A DNA stretch of 64,000 nt from JAGOMW01 sp964596675 (GCA_964596675.1 CAZQUZ010000001.1:1-64000); one strand, 5' to 3'. Counted from the first letter of the stretch, positions 53,767 through 64,000 are shown. Notes: generated from the letters alone by a model not told the origin. Made by a program: numbers and translations.

Positions 53767-56076
53767 ATGCATCTATCAGAGTATACATTCGTCGCGCTCG
53801 ATCTCGAGACTACAGGACTCTCTCACGAGACAGATACCATCATCGAGGTCGCAGCGGTGAAGTTCCACCTCGTACGAGAGGGGGATATATACCATGCGGT
53901 AGATATGGATGAGCGCAGTATGCTCATACACCCTGGACGTGCGATGACAGAGGAGATATCGATGATCACAGGCATCACAGATGCTATGCTCGATGGGAAG
54001 CCATTATGGGAGAGTGTGCGCGAACGAGTGAGGGAGTTTATCTGAGAGGATAGTATCATCGTCGGACACAATGTGCTCTTCGATATCGCGATGTTCGCCA
54101 CGCATGGTATCGACCTCACGAGCCATATCACGCTCGATACATTCGAGCTCTCAGAGATTTTCTCGAGAGATGCTGAGAGTCTGAATCTCTGATTTCTCGG
54201 GAAGAAATACACTATCCCCATGGAGAGTGAACATCGAGCCCTCGATGATACGAAGCTCTCGATATGACTCTTCTGTCGATATGTCTCAGATATCGCACGG
54301 ATGGACGATACACATGTCGCGCTCTGGCAGCATGCACGAGCACGAGACTCGAGTCATCTCACTGAGACGCTCCTCGATATCACAGGACTCAGTGAGCGAG
54401 TCGTCGAGCCATATAGACTCCCCTATCGCGACACTCCAGACACTGCCCGAGCGACTCAGGATGTAACGTGAACATACAGTGGCACCTACACGCTCATGGA
54501 TCTCATATGAGACCAGAGCGAAGAGCTCGATATCATAGCTTCCCTCCGAAAAGACAAGCTCCCACTCCTCATCATCACTCCCGAGAAAAAAACAGCCCTC
54601 TACCAGAAAATACTTCTCGAAAATCATTGATACAGCGTGCATGTATTCGAGGATGTAGGGCATTTTTGTAGTATAGAGATACTCGAGTATGCGCTCTCGA
54701 GTGCGAGCTGGGAACGAAAAGAGACGATATTTCTCCTGAAGCTCGCGAGCTGGCTCCATGAGACAGAGACGGGACTCCTCGATGAGCTGAAGTATTATGG
54801 AGAGGAGCGCACACGCATAGAGCTCTTCCGCTGCCAGGATACAGAGAAAAATATATTTCATGCGCGTGAGCAAAAGAAAATCGCAAAAGCAGATATTTTT
54901 ATCGCGGATGTCTCTGCAAGCATCCGAAATGCATGAGCACTCATCACACAACCACACCACCTCATCGTGAGAGATATCGTCTCTATAGAGGATAGACTCC
55001 GTCGGGCACTGAGCGAGACTCTCTCATTCGAGCGACTCTTCGAGCTGACATATGCATTATGCTGAAATTCAGATGAAGCATTTTTCGAGGATATCATCAC
55101 AGGACTCTCACTCATGCGTGATATCTATATGAGTGTGCCCGATAGGCCGACTGGACCATCGGCCGTAGCTCCTGGTGATTTCGGAGAGACATACTTTATC
55201 ACACAGGCTGCGCTCTGGCATAGAGGATACACCTGGCTCCAGCTCGCGAGCAAGAAACTCCGAGAGAGCAGAGTATCACTCACAGCATACATACCCTCGA
55301 ATCCTATAGAAAAAATATACAGAGAAAAACTCCTATGAGCTCTCGATATACTCATACACTTTGCTGATATCTCTGATATGAATATGAGTATCATCGTACA
55401 TATCTCCTGAGAGGATATGTCACTCTCATTTATCCCTCGAGATATCCGAGATGATATGAGCAAACTCCTCAGATCACAGTGATGAGAGCAAAATCTCCTC
55501 CTCGGATATGGTATCGCAAATGGAGATACTCTGAGATTTCTCGAACATGAGTGCGGGCTCATAGGAGATATCACATCGACAACCACTGAGCAAATGATAG
55601 AGTTCGACAGTCGGATAGGCATAACAGAAATGAAAACTGTCATACTGACGACGAGCACGAAGCATGTACGCAGCATCATGCAAGACCTCCAGAAAGCGAA
55701 AAAATATAAACTCTATGGGCAATGAGTCTCTGGCGGAAAGTCGAAGATGATGACACTCTTTCGTAACGGAGAGGAACCATCTGTGCTCATCGGACTCATC
55801 GATAGCTACATAGATGAGTCGTCACTCTGGCAGGATGTCGATACACTCATCATCGCGAAGATACCATTCGATCCACCGACAGACCCATACTTTCTCGCAC
55901 GTACTGTGGGGATGAAAAATAATTTCGAAGAGTATAGCACACCGATAGCACTCTCGACGGTAAATACGCTCATCGGTCGAGCAAAAAGTGCAAATAAAAC
56001 CCTAGAAATCATATGCTCAGATGAGCGTATAGATACAGTAAACTGGGGGAAAAATCTCAAAAATAAACTCCTCTAA
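53767..56076 (+). CDS. DnaQ-like exonuclease fused to a degenerate DinG-like helicase
   Basis: A 769-residue fusion. Residues 1-175 are a DEDDh 3'-5' exonuclease: FVALDLETTGLSHETDTIIE (Exo I), IVGHNVLFDIAMFATHG (Exo II) and HRALDDTKLSIG*LF (Exo III). Residues about 230-769 follow DinG/XPD-like helicases, as in the B. subtilis DinG layout. The C-terminal LIIAKIPFDPPTDPYFLART and FEEYSTPIALSTVNTLIGRA align with the usual KLPFxxPxDPxxxAR and YxxPxAxxxLxQGxGRLIR. But the Walker A place reads G*TYSGTYT, the DEAH place HHLIVRDIVSIED, and motif VI lacks QxxGR, so ATPase activity is doubtful. A -10 box 6 nt upstream supports the start. Confidence 0.8.
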
Positions 56077-56189
56077 GATTATATTAAGAAATAGATATTT
56101 TTCTCATCAAGCAAAAAATATCGCTCATATTTGCATGATATGAAGAATTAGGATATGCTGTCGTGTAGTATATCATTTTTCTCTCTATT

Positions 56190-57059
56190 ATGGCTCAAGA
56201 AGATACTAACATTGCATCCGATCCAAATGCAACCTCTTTCATCTCATCAGGCAAACCAGATGGTGCAGTAGATAGCACCTATAGTGATTTCTTCCAGGAA
56301 ACCAGTGATGGAAATATCAGTGTAGGACCAAAAGCTCAAAAATCCTGATTAGAAATATTTACCAATATAGCAGGCTACCTTCTTCCAGTGATTATTATAG
56401 GAGTACTTCTTTGAGCATTTCATGTCTATGTGCAAGGTGGCGGGGGTGCTAGTACGATTAAAGAGAATTATACATTCCTCTGTGGATATCTCAATTATGG
56501 CGTGAATAATTTTGATGAAGAATACAAATGTAATACTATGGAATCAATCGCTACAGCATATACCCAAAAAAGAAGTGAGCTTGAAGAGGAGATTATCGTT
56601 AAGCTCAATGAATATATTCCTATTAAACTTACAAAAAATATACTCCTCACCTCTCCCGAGAGAAAGTTCACCATTGAGAAATATAATAATAAACTTCGTA
56701 TGGATGAAGTGATACGAAAATTCGAGGAAGTAAAAAATCTAAGCAAAAGTACTAATAAAGATAATATAACTTGTAATGGGCTCAGTATAGTGGGCGATGG
56801 GAACATCACTACTCAGTGTACAATCTATGGTGATGTCTCTGGTAGTGATGATGAAAATGGGAAACTCGGATCCGCACGTATAGAGGCGATACGCTTTTTA
56901 TCGAATATAAGTGATACGGGTAAGAGTCAATTTATACTCCTGAATCCTCCAACATCACTCTCTATGGAGAAGCTTGAAGATGATGAGAGTGGATTTCCAA
57001 CAAGCACTACCGTCAGTATTCAGGCGCTCTACGTATCTTTTAATAAAGAAAACTTATAA
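56190..57059 (+). CDS. Type IV pilus assembly-like membrane protein (PilN-position)
   Basis: A 289-residue protein. A disordered N-terminus of about 60 residues is followed by one TM segment (IAGYLLPVIIIGVLLG*AFHV) and an extracytoplasmic domain with two cysteines (FLCGYLNYG and YKCNTMES) and a coiled-coil-like SELEEEIIVKLNEYIPIKLT. It precedes the PilO-like gene, pilB and pilC with short gaps. Position and topology suggest an inner-membrane alignment protein, but the sequence alone does not identify it. Confidence 0.6.
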
Positions 57060-57068
57060 AATAATTTT

Positions 57069-58190
57069 ATGCTTACAAATTCACAAAAAGAACATCTTAC
57101 CTATACGGCTGTGGGACAAGGATTCACACTCCTACTACTGATAATATTCACTTACCAGTATATCATACCGGGAATATCTGATCTATCAACAAAGAAAGCT
57201 GCCGCTCAAACAGCGATAGATACTTATCAGTCTACTTTGACTGCTGGTATATCATTCACCTCCCTCTCGACATTACTCGCATGAAAAGCTGAAAGAGCTG
57301 AACTTATTCGTATTATACAATCAGATCCAGGAAAAACGGAGGAATTCATGACAAAACCAACAGGTGTAGAAAAAACATACCTAGAATGGATAAAGGGAGA
57401 GATTGGAAAAACTGATGAGGATAAGAAGAATTTGCTTACAGAAAAAGCAAAACTTAATAGCATTATCCCAACGATGAGTCCTATTTCAGGAAATATAGAT
57501 GAAAATAATATTACACTCAAACAATATGTACGCTTTATCGAGGATGATATTCTAAATAAATTCAATTTTGATACAAATGTTCCTATTGGAATGCAATGAA
57601 TTACTTTTGGCGATGGAAATGAGATACCGAAAAATCTCGGAATGTTTGATTTTCGTCTCGATTTTATATGAACCAATAGTGATATTATACGCTTTATCGA
57701 TTATATAAATACTGCAGGAAAGCCTGATATACTCTCCTATACAGGAGCAATTGCTACTGATCAAATACCAACAATTATGAGCAATCCTTTGATTACGATG
57801 GAAAGTTTTTCCATAGCGGAAAATCTCGATGCCGATAATCCAACAAAGGAGAATAGAGGAAGGGCGACACTTCGTTTTTATGTACGAGGGATTTCTAAAG
57901 ATGATCTCACCTACCTGAAAGAAAATGTAAAATTAAGACAAGAGGAACTTTGAAAAAAAATCTCAGACACAGTAAAGACATGTGAAAAAGACCCAATTTT
58001 ATGTGCAAGCTACAATAGTAAAATTGTATGATTTCAGAAAAAATACCAAGAATATATGCGAGCCTCAGGCGGTGCTAAGATTGCTCTTGGTGGTAGTGAT
58101 GAAATATATGTACTGAATCAATCTGTAAATACCCTTAAATCTCTTGAGAAAGAATTCGAAACTCTTATACCAAAACAGAAAATTAAATAA
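57069..58190 (+). CDS. PilO-like pilus assembly protein
   Basis: A 373-residue protein with a short cytoplasmic N-terminus, one TM helix (GQGFTLLLLIIFTYQYIIPG) and a periplasmic part starting with a coiled coil (SDLSTKKAAAQTAIDTYQST) and ending in a ferredoxin-like region (FDFRLDFIG*TNSDIIRFIDY). This layout matches PilO/GspM-type proteins. Several UGA codons join it. It starts 9 nt after the previous gene and ends 7 nt before pilB, clearly cotranscribed. Confidence 0.65.
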
Positions 58191-58197
58191 TACCTCT

Positions 58198-59460
58198 ATG
58201 CCAAATACTTCCGTCGAACTTCTTAAAGAACAGATATACAAATGAGAGAATATTTCTCAAATTTGTGATCTGATGATTATCGGTGCGGTAGAAATGGGTT
58301 CATCAGATATCCATATCGAACCGCTTACGAATATCGTACGTCTACGGTATCGTGTCGATGGTGAACTCAGAGAAATACTCGAATATCAGACATTTCTCCA
58401 TCAGCAAGTCGTCGCTCGCTTTAAAATCATGTCAAATCTCAAAATCGATGAAGCTCGAGTACCACAGGATGGACGCCTCTCTACAGTAATCAATAATAAA
58501 GCCCTCGACCTTCGTGTCTCAACACTGCCAACCGTTCATGGAGAAAAGATAGTGATGCGTATCGTAGATAAATCGAAAAAAATCCCCGACCTTATGGATC
58601 TCGGTATAGAGTGACATAATAAAGACCTGCTCGAGAAGGCTATCGGTCTCCCAAATGGTATCATCCTTACTTCTGGTCCTACAGGTTCAGGTAAATCGAC
58701 AACACTCTACTCTTGCCTCTCAAAACTCAATGCTCCTGATGTAAATATCATGACGCTCGAAGATCCGGTGGAAAGTCAAATCGATGGACTCAATCAATCA
58801 CAAATGTTTCCAGATATCGGATATAACTTTGCATTTTGACTCCGCACTGCCCTACGTCAAGATCCAGATATCATAATGGTATGAGAAATCCGTGACCATG
58901 AGACTATCAATGTAGCGATAGAAGCAGCCCTTACGGGTCACCTCGTAGTATCGACTATCCATACGAATTCTGCAGCAGAAACACTTACTCGTATCTTGAA
59001 TATGGGTATACCTGCATTTCTCCTCCCCGCATCGATAAATGCCATCATCGCCCAGCGTCTTATACGAAAACTCTGTCAACACTGCAAAAAAGCCGTACCA
59101 ATGGCTGCACTCGATCCACATATGCGAGGCAGAGTCGAGAAAGCCCTGAAACGTACTGCCAAAAATGAACTCCTCTCTCGTATAGCACCAGAAATTCTCC
59201 AGAATCCAACCTTTTATGAAGCCGTATGATGTGCAGAATGTGATAATAATGGATATAAAGGTCGAGTCGGTATCTATGAAATCCTCGAGATTACTGCAAG
59301 CGTAAAAAAACTTATCATCGATGGGGCAAGTGCGACAATTATTAATGATGCTGCTATTACGGATGGAATGATTTCTCTCGAACAAGATGGTATCATAAAA
59401 GCATTAAATGGACGAACGTCACTCGAGGAAGTATATGCAGCGGCGAAAGAAAATACATAA
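58198..59460 (+). CDS. pilB: Type IV pilus extension ATPase PilB (GspE family), short N-terminus
   Basis: A 420-residue hexameric ATPase that drives pilin assembly. SSDIHIEPLTNIVRLRYRVD begins the N2-like domain. Walker A is LTSGPTGSGKSTTLYSCLSK, Asp box TLEDPVESQIDGLNQSQ, Walker B RQDPDIIMVG*EIRDHETINV (with a UGA glycine in an invariant place) and His box VVSTIHTNSAAETLTRI. A zinc module follows: CQHCKK and CAECDNNGYKGRVGIYEI. The protein lacks the N1 domain of full PilB (about 560 residues). Confidence 0.95.
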
Positions 59461-59490
59461 ATCACTTATTTCTAAGAATTTTTACTTATT

Positions 59491-60633
59491 ATGGCTAATA
59501 CATCAGACATCGTCATCCTGGACATACAAGAATGACAAGAGGTAAAAAAAGAAGAATCCTACCTCACCTTTGTAAAAAATCTTTTTATTCGAGGTGGTTC
59601 GATAAATCTCAGGCAAAAAGTCATATTTTTTCGTATTATGGCGACGATGGTAAATGCCAGTCTGACCGTGTTAAAAAGTCTCAGCGCACTCAAAAAACAA
59701 GAGAAAGATGCAGGTATGATAAAGTTTTATGACTTTATGATAGACCGAGTGCAGTGATGACGTACGATGCATGAGGCACTTGCAGATTATTATGGAAATT
59801 TTGGTGATGCTGAAATCTCTATCATCGAGGCTGGTGAGCGTACTGGTAAACTCAATCAAGCACTCACACAAATAGCAGAACAAACAGAAAAAGTCGACTC
59901 CATCACTCGTAAAATCAAAGGGGCAATGACCTATCCAGTCATGCTCATCGTGGGTATGTTTCTCTGTGTAACAGTGCTCATGGTAAAGGTTATCCCGGTT
60001 TTGACAGGATTTTTCTGAGATCCAGAAAGTCTCCCAAGTGCCACAAAAATGATTGTAAAGACGAGTGACTGGTTTACAGCAAATTGGTATATTATCGTGA
60101 TTGGCATGATTGTTTTTTATATTGCCCTGAACGTCTGGAAAAAAACAAAATCAGGAAAGTATCGATGGGATAGTCTCGTACTGCATGCTCCGATTTTTGG
60201 ACCACTCTTACGTAAGGTAATCCTCTCACGATTCGCTCGTATCTTCTCGAATCTTATAGGAAGTGGTGTATCAGTCATCGAGGCTATACGTATAGTAGCA
60301 AGCGCTGTAGGAAATGAGGTATACCACCAGCGACTCCTCCTCCTCCGAAATGATGTAAAAAATGGTATGAAAATGGCGGAATCTCTCGAAGATGATCCTC
60401 TGTTTCCAGATTTACTCATATCGATGCTCCGTGTAGGGGAAGAAACTGCCCAAGTCGGTGAAACCATTATCAAGATCGCGGACTTTTATGATGAAGAGGT
60501 GGATATCGCCATCGGCAGTATCCAGAAGATGATCGAGCCACTTATCCTCGCGGTGATGGCGGTGGTGATTGGTTTTATTGCCGTAGGTATCTTCCAGCCG
60601 ATCATGAACCTCGCTGGTACACTTTCTACATAA
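59491..60633 (+). CDS. pilC: Type IV pilus platform protein PilC
   Basis: A 380-residue inner-membrane platform protein of the GspF family. Two repeated GspF domains are visible: KVIFFRIMATMVNASLTVLK with GGRTMHEALADYYGNFGDAE, and LSRFARIFSNLIGSGVSVIE with FPDLLISMLRVGEETAQVGE. TM segments are VMLIVGMFLCVTVLMVKVIP, WYIIVIGMIVFYIALNVW and the C-terminal PLILAVMAVVIGFIAVGIFQ. It starts 30 nt after pilB and is followed by a terminator. Confidence 0.95.
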
Positions 60634-60642
60634 TTATATTTA

Positions 60643-60677
60643 TCGAAAAAATCCCCGACTCTCTGGGATTTTTTCGA
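60643..60677 (+). terminator. Terminator of the pilus operon
   Basis: A 13-bp stem, TCGAAAAAATCCC (60643-60655) and GGGATTTTTTCGA (60665-60677), with a 9-nt loop. The following 140 nt to rplY are AT-rich and contain CGAGAATACGAGAATTC. Confidence 0.75.
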
Positions 60678-60818
60678 CTATTAAGCTATTCGAGAATACG
60701 AGAATTCATGAAAATATTTTTCATTTGCTTTTTTTTGGTTTCTCTATATATTTCGCGTGAAATTTAGGAGTTTTCGGACTTTTAACTTTTATATTTATAT
60801 TTTAACTCATTTTTGAGT

Positions 60819-61439
60819 ATGCATACTCTCGAAGCAAAGCTCCGTACAGAAAATGCTCGTGATACTCGCGAAAGCGGTATGATCCCAGCAGTCGTGTACG
60901 GTAAGGATGTCCCTTCGACTAACGTGATGGTTAGTATTTCTGATTTTACACGTACATTTCGTGAAGTGGGACAGAACCATGTTTTTACCCTTAAAGTCGG
61001 AAAGGACTCTCACCCAGTACTCATCCATGAGCTCCAAAAACACCCCGTTACTGGTAAGGCTCTCCATGTAGACTTTCTCACAGTGAATATGAAGGCTGAG
61101 ATACATGTACAAATCCCTGTGAAACTCGTCGGTACATCTCCTGCAGTCGTCGCAGGTGGTCAGATCCACCAGACTCTCGATGCTATCGATGTGAAGTGTC
61201 TTCCTACTGATGTTATCGATGCATTCGAGCTCGATGTCAGCAAGATCGAGCATATAGGTCAAGCACTCCACGTGAGTGATGTGGTCATCGATACGAAGAA
61301 GTTCCACGTACTCTCACACATGGAAGAAGCTGTCGCTCTCGTCCACGCTGTACGTGAGCATAAGGTCGATACAGAAGCAGTCTCTGTGGCAGACGTAGCG
61401 GTCGCTACTGAGAAGAAAAAAGATGAATCAGCTGAATAA
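60819..61439 (+). CDS. rplY: Ribosomal protein bL25, CTC/TL5 type
   Basis: A 206-residue 5S rRNA-binding protein of the two-domain TL5/CTC class. The N-terminal domain reads EAKLRTENARDTRESGMIPA followed by VVYGKDVPSTNV; the C-terminal beta domain is VHVxIPVxLxG-like (EIHVQIPVKLVGTSPAVVAG) ending with an acidic/Lys tail. I use the ATG at 60819; a TTG two codons earlier is possible. None of its nine glycines is UGA, in contrast with most neighbours. It is followed by a terminator. Confidence 0.93.
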   Translation: MHTLEAKLRTENARDTRESGMIPAVVYGKDVPSTNVMVSISDFTRTFREVGQNHVFTLKVGKDSHPVLIHELQKHPVTGKALHVDFLTVNMKAEIHVQIPVKLVGTSPAVVAGGQIHQTLDAIDVKCLPTDVIDAFELDVSKIEHIGQALHVSDVVIDTKKFHVLSHMEEAVALVHAVREHKVDTEAVSVADVAVATEKKKDESAE

Positions 61440-61448
61440 GCTTCCTCT

Positions 61449-61472
61449 ATCCGCCGTTCTGGCGGATTTTTC
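61449..61472 (+). terminator. Terminator after rplY
   Basis: ATCCGCC (61449-61455) and GGCGGAT (61461-61467), loop GTTCT, then a T-run. Confidence 0.9.
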
Positions 61473-61523
61473 TTGCATTTTTAGAAAAATATACCATACT
61501 CTCCATATACTAACTCTCAGACT

Positions 61524-61856
61524 ATGATCATCCAGCTCGTCGGCGAAGATACATCCGTAAAAACACTCGAAACTCTCGTAAATCAGGCACTCTCTGAGCT
61601 CGCGCTCACTGATGCTGTGACTGTGAAGCTCTCGAATGACCCAGTCTATAAGATGGAGCTCGGCATCACTGAGTCCCCGGCTCTCTGTATCGAAGAGGAG
61701 TCTATCGACTTCCGAGATATGATATTCCAGGGTGAGGTCCCAGCCTATGATGAGATAAAGAGTATGTTCATCTCTATCCTCGGTGATGATACACATGGCG
61801 AGTGAGACTCATGTGGGACGGGAGGATGTGGAGATTGCAGTAGTGGATGTCACTAG
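61524..61856 (+). CDS. Thioredoxin-fold protein with Cys-rich C-terminal tail
   Basis: A 110-residue protein. The first 92 residues follow the Thioredoxin_3/MTH895 pattern (IIQLVGEDTSVKTLETLVNQ, LGITESPALCIEEESIDF, GEVPAYDEIKSMF), including the cis-Pro-like SPAL, but the CxxC active site is absent (EDTSVKTL at that place). After a UGA glycine comes a tail DSCGTGGCGDCSSGCH, with four Cys and a His that could bind a metal or form disulphides. Ending at the UGA, as the standard code requires, would lose this tail. Confidence 0.7.
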
Positions 61857-61890
61857 ATATATATAAATCTCTATCGTCAAGTTCGATTTC

Positions 61891-61919
61891 TTGCACGAAA
61901 AAGAAAAGAATGCTATCCT
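61891..61919 (+). promoter_or_regulatory. Promoter of the small helical protein gene
   Basis: TTGCAC (61891-61896), a 17-nt spacer and TATCCT (61914-61919). It makes the in-frame ATG at 61922 unlikely as start and supports 61946. Confidence 0.5.
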
Positions 61920-61945
61920 AAATGGGTAGTATTTATTTTTTATAT

Positions 61946-62230
61946 ATGTCTATCGATACACCTATCTCATCTCTCGATACACTGGATCAAACTCCAGAAA
62001 TCACACCTGAAATACAGAAAAATATTCTCAGCTCTTTCGAAGAGTTATTTCACAACAAAGATTTCGTAGCACAGCTTCAAGATAAAATCCAAACTCTAGA
62101 CGACCCCGTACAACAGAAAATCCTCAAAGAGAATCTCAATCATATATTACGCCATGATGATGATATAGGAAAAGTACATAATACCACTCATGCACGTCTC
62201 GATAGACTCATGGATACTATCAAAGCATAG
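61946..62230 (+). CDS. Small helical acidic protein
   Basis: A 94-residue soluble protein rich in Asp, Gln and Leu (EIQKNILSSFEELFHNKDFV, ILKENLNHILRHDDDIGKVH). It is probably a helical bundle. No family is recognised and no UGA occurs. The start at 61946 is supported by the promoter position; the alternative ATG (61922) would lie only 2 nt after the -10. Its end overlaps ligA by 14 nt in convergent orientation. Confidence 0.6.
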   Translation: MSIDTPISSLDTLDQTPEITPEIQKNILSSFEELFHNKDFVAQLQDKIQTLDDPVQQKILKENLNHILRHDDDIGKVHNTTHARLDRLMDTIKA

Positions 62231-64000
62231 CCTGTAGCTCTTCGAATCCGATACACTTCACTCCAAGGTCTTCTGCCTTGGATTTTTTTGACCCTGCATC
62301 ACCCCCCACGATGAGATAGTCGAGCTTCGCAGAGACCGATGTGCGCACTTCCCCGCCATGTTGCTCGATGAGCTCATGGATAGCATCACGAGAGATACCA
62401 TCGAAAGAACCCGTCACACAAAATGACTTCCCCATAAGTTCCTTGCTCGATGACCCACCAGAAAGTATCTCTGGATTTTTTTCTGGTACTTGTATCTGGA
62501 GTTCTGAGAATAATCTACCTACCATTTCCTGATCTTCACTCATATACTCGACGAATGCACGAGCCGTCTCAGGGCCGATGTCTTTCACAGCCATCAAATC
62601 TTCCTCTGTTATCGAGAATATGACATCTAAAAATCAGCTTGATCTCCCAGCAGATAACTGATAAACGATATGAGCGAGTTGCTTTGCTGTCTTTTTTCCC
62701 ACATTCGGGATACCGAGCGCAGTAAATACCCTATCGAGGGTCGTATGGCGGGAAGTATCTATAGCTGCGAGGAGATTCTCTATAGATTTTTCTTTATATC
62801 ACTCGAGCATGAGCATATCTCCACGATATCTCGAGAGCTGATATATCGAGGCATAGTGCTCTATCCACCCGAGCTCCAGAAAGAGCTCTATCTGCTTTTC
62901 TCAGAATCCATCGATATTCATCCCCTGTTTCGACACAAACATCTCGAGCTGTCACTGTATCTTCGCAGGACAGTGAGGATTCGGACAGTATATCGCGACC
63001 TTTCATTCATCTTGCTCGACCGGTGTACTACATATCGGGCAGACCTCTGGTGTATGGATGACTTTCTCATCGCCAGTACGTACATCTATAATCACTGAAA
63101 CAATCTCTGGTATAACCTCACCCGCCCGCATGATGAATACGCTATCTCACTCTCTCACGAGCTTTTTCGCGAGCTCATCATAGTTATGGAGTGTAGCACG
63201 TCGTACGACGACTCCGCCGACATTCACAGGTTCGAGATTCGCGACAGGAGTGATAGTCCCAGTACGTCCGACCGAGTGCTCTATGGAGATGACTTTCGTG
63301 CGGACCTGCTTCGCTGGGAACTTATACGCGATAGCGTAGCGAGGATGATGCTCCGTGCGACCGAGATCATCCCAGAGCGTCATATCATCGAGCTTTAGGA
63401 CCATGCCATCGATATCGAAGTCGAAATATTCTTTTCGATTTTGTGTCTCTTCTCTGAGAGTTAGAGCTACAGCATCGAGGTCCAGTCCATAGAATACAAA
63501 CGGGAAATTCTCCGGATGAAATCCCCATAACTCAAGCTGGTCTATCATCTGTGAATATGTCTCGACTCACCAGGACGTATCTTCCCCGATTTCTATCTGT
63601 GGGATGGAGTATGCGAAGAACTGGAGATGACGCGCTCGAGTCACGAGTGGGTCGAGCTGACGGAGCGATCCAGATGCGGCATTTCTCGGGTTCGCGAAGA
63701 GCTTTTCTCATGTCGAGAGACGTTCTCGATTCACATGATCGAATGCGCTACGACTCATCATCACTTCTCCACGGATTTCCATACGAGGTATTTTCTCGAG
63801 TGATGCGATATATTTCGGGAGATTCTCTATCTCTGTCGCTGTCAGTGTGACATCCTCTCACTCGACTCAGCTCCCACGGGTGATCGCCTGGGTGAATCTG
63901 CCATACTGATAGATAACAGCAAGTCCGAGTCCATCATACTTCGGCTGGATATAGTAGTAGAGTTTTTTTGGGCGTTTTTCAGCGAGTATCCTATCGATGC
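62217..64000 (-). CDS. ligA: NAD-dependent DNA ligase LigA, N-terminus outside window
   Basis: At least 594 residues of LigA, which seals nicks using NAD+. The active-site KYDG motif is near the right edge (IQPKYDGLGLAVIYQYG), followed by the nucleotidyltransferase motifs EIRGEVMM, FANPRNAASGSLRQL and FDIDGMVLKLDD. OB-fold, the zinc finger CPICSTPVEQ with YCPNPHCPAKIQG, HhH motifs and a C-terminal BRCT domain (KSFCVTGSFDGISRDAIHEL) follow. The last sense codon is UGA (62220-62222), then TAG. Domain Ia lies outside the window. Confidence 0.95.

Noticed and set aside
54286..54960. Minus-strand 224-codon frame
   Set aside because: It is antisense to the exonuclease-DinG gene, which is open over the whole length under table 25 and has motifs on both sides.
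1..64000. Widespread pseudogenes or frameshifts from in-frame TGA
   Set aside because: Frames never shift, only TGA interrupts, and conserved glycines lie at these codons. This is recoding, not decay.
1..64000. UGA as tryptophan (table 4) or selenocysteine
   Set aside because: Conserved positions require Gly (P-loops, GGTGGH, LSGGE). UGG is used for conserved Trp, and UGA is far too frequent for Sec.
1..64000. tRNA and rRNA genes
   Set aside because: I looked for GGTTCGA-type T-arms with matching acceptor ends in the gaps and found only the tmRNA tRNA-like domain.

Overview
The window is bacterial chromosomal DNA that only makes sense if UGA is read as glycine (translation table 25), the code of the candidate phyla Gracilibacteria (BD1-5) and Absconditabacteria (SR1). 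Read with the standard code, almost every long gene breaks into pieces at in-frame TGA. Read with UGA=Gly, the pieces join in one frame, and many of the restored glycines fall in invariant motifs: Walker and signature motifs of an ABC exporter, GGTGGH of MurG, the FtsZ glycine loop, the VGEIRD box of PilB, the UMP kinase loop, and the glycine before the prepilin cleavage site. Every gene end I call is TAA or TAG. I cannot tell the two phyla apart from this window. In the text, G* marks a glycine encoded by UGA.

Layout. 1-9.1 kb, minus strand: an incomplete giant YadA-like repeat adhesin, a secreted GWISL-motif protein, a coiled-coil M23 murein hydrolase and a MurF-like ligase. 9.2-26.8 kb, plus strand: a small coiled-coil protein, a PP2C-like/propeller membrane protein, a short RecO, prepilin peptidase PilD, a conserved small protein, a FecR/Ig-like membrane protein, a type IV (pseudo)pilin, an M23-SLH peptidase, an orphan solute-binding protein, a T4SS-pilin-like membrane protein and two large PKD surface proteins. 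26.8-29.6 kb, minus strand: pyrH, an HTH/coiled-coil membrane protein, a tmRNA and a small membrane protein. 29.7-41 kb, plus strand: cysS, argS, an SLH/PKD protein, a DUF58 protein, dprA, a Nudix hydrolase, murG, an ABC exporter, an ITPase and a TfoX-N protein. 41-46.5 kb is mostly minus strand: photolyase, a PGPGW-like protein, cyclophilin, YbaB, a TspO-like protein and a zinc-ribbon membrane protein, with a glucosaminidase on the plus strand. 46.5-48.3 kb is an AT-rich pair (nucleotidyltransferase plus unknown). Then come miaB, ftsA-ftsZ, a membrane/coiled-coil protein, an exonuclease fused to a degenerate DinG-like helicase, a type IV pilus operon (two assembly-like genes, pilB, pilC), rplY, a thioredoxin-like protein with a Cys-rich tail, a small protein, and incomplete ligA.

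How the genes work together. Much of the window concerns the cell surface and DNA uptake: pilB, pilC, pilD and a prepilin, with dprA, a tfoX-N protein and recO, look like a pilus/competence system. PKD, SLH, M23, glucosaminidase and YadA-like proteins look like an elaborate attachment and wall-remodelling surface, as expected of an episymbiotic or predatory CPR cell (inference). Housekeeping genes are cysS, argS, pyrH, murG, a Mur ligase, ftsA/ftsZ, ligA, rplY, miaB and tmRNA.

Regulation. Many intergenic regions carry clear TTGACA-like/TATAAT-like promoters with 16-17 nt spacers. In several the -10 ends exactly 6 nt before the ATG, predicting leaderless mRNAs, and Shine-Dalgarno sequences are nearly absent. 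Coordinates come from hand reading, and ends were checked by codon phase.
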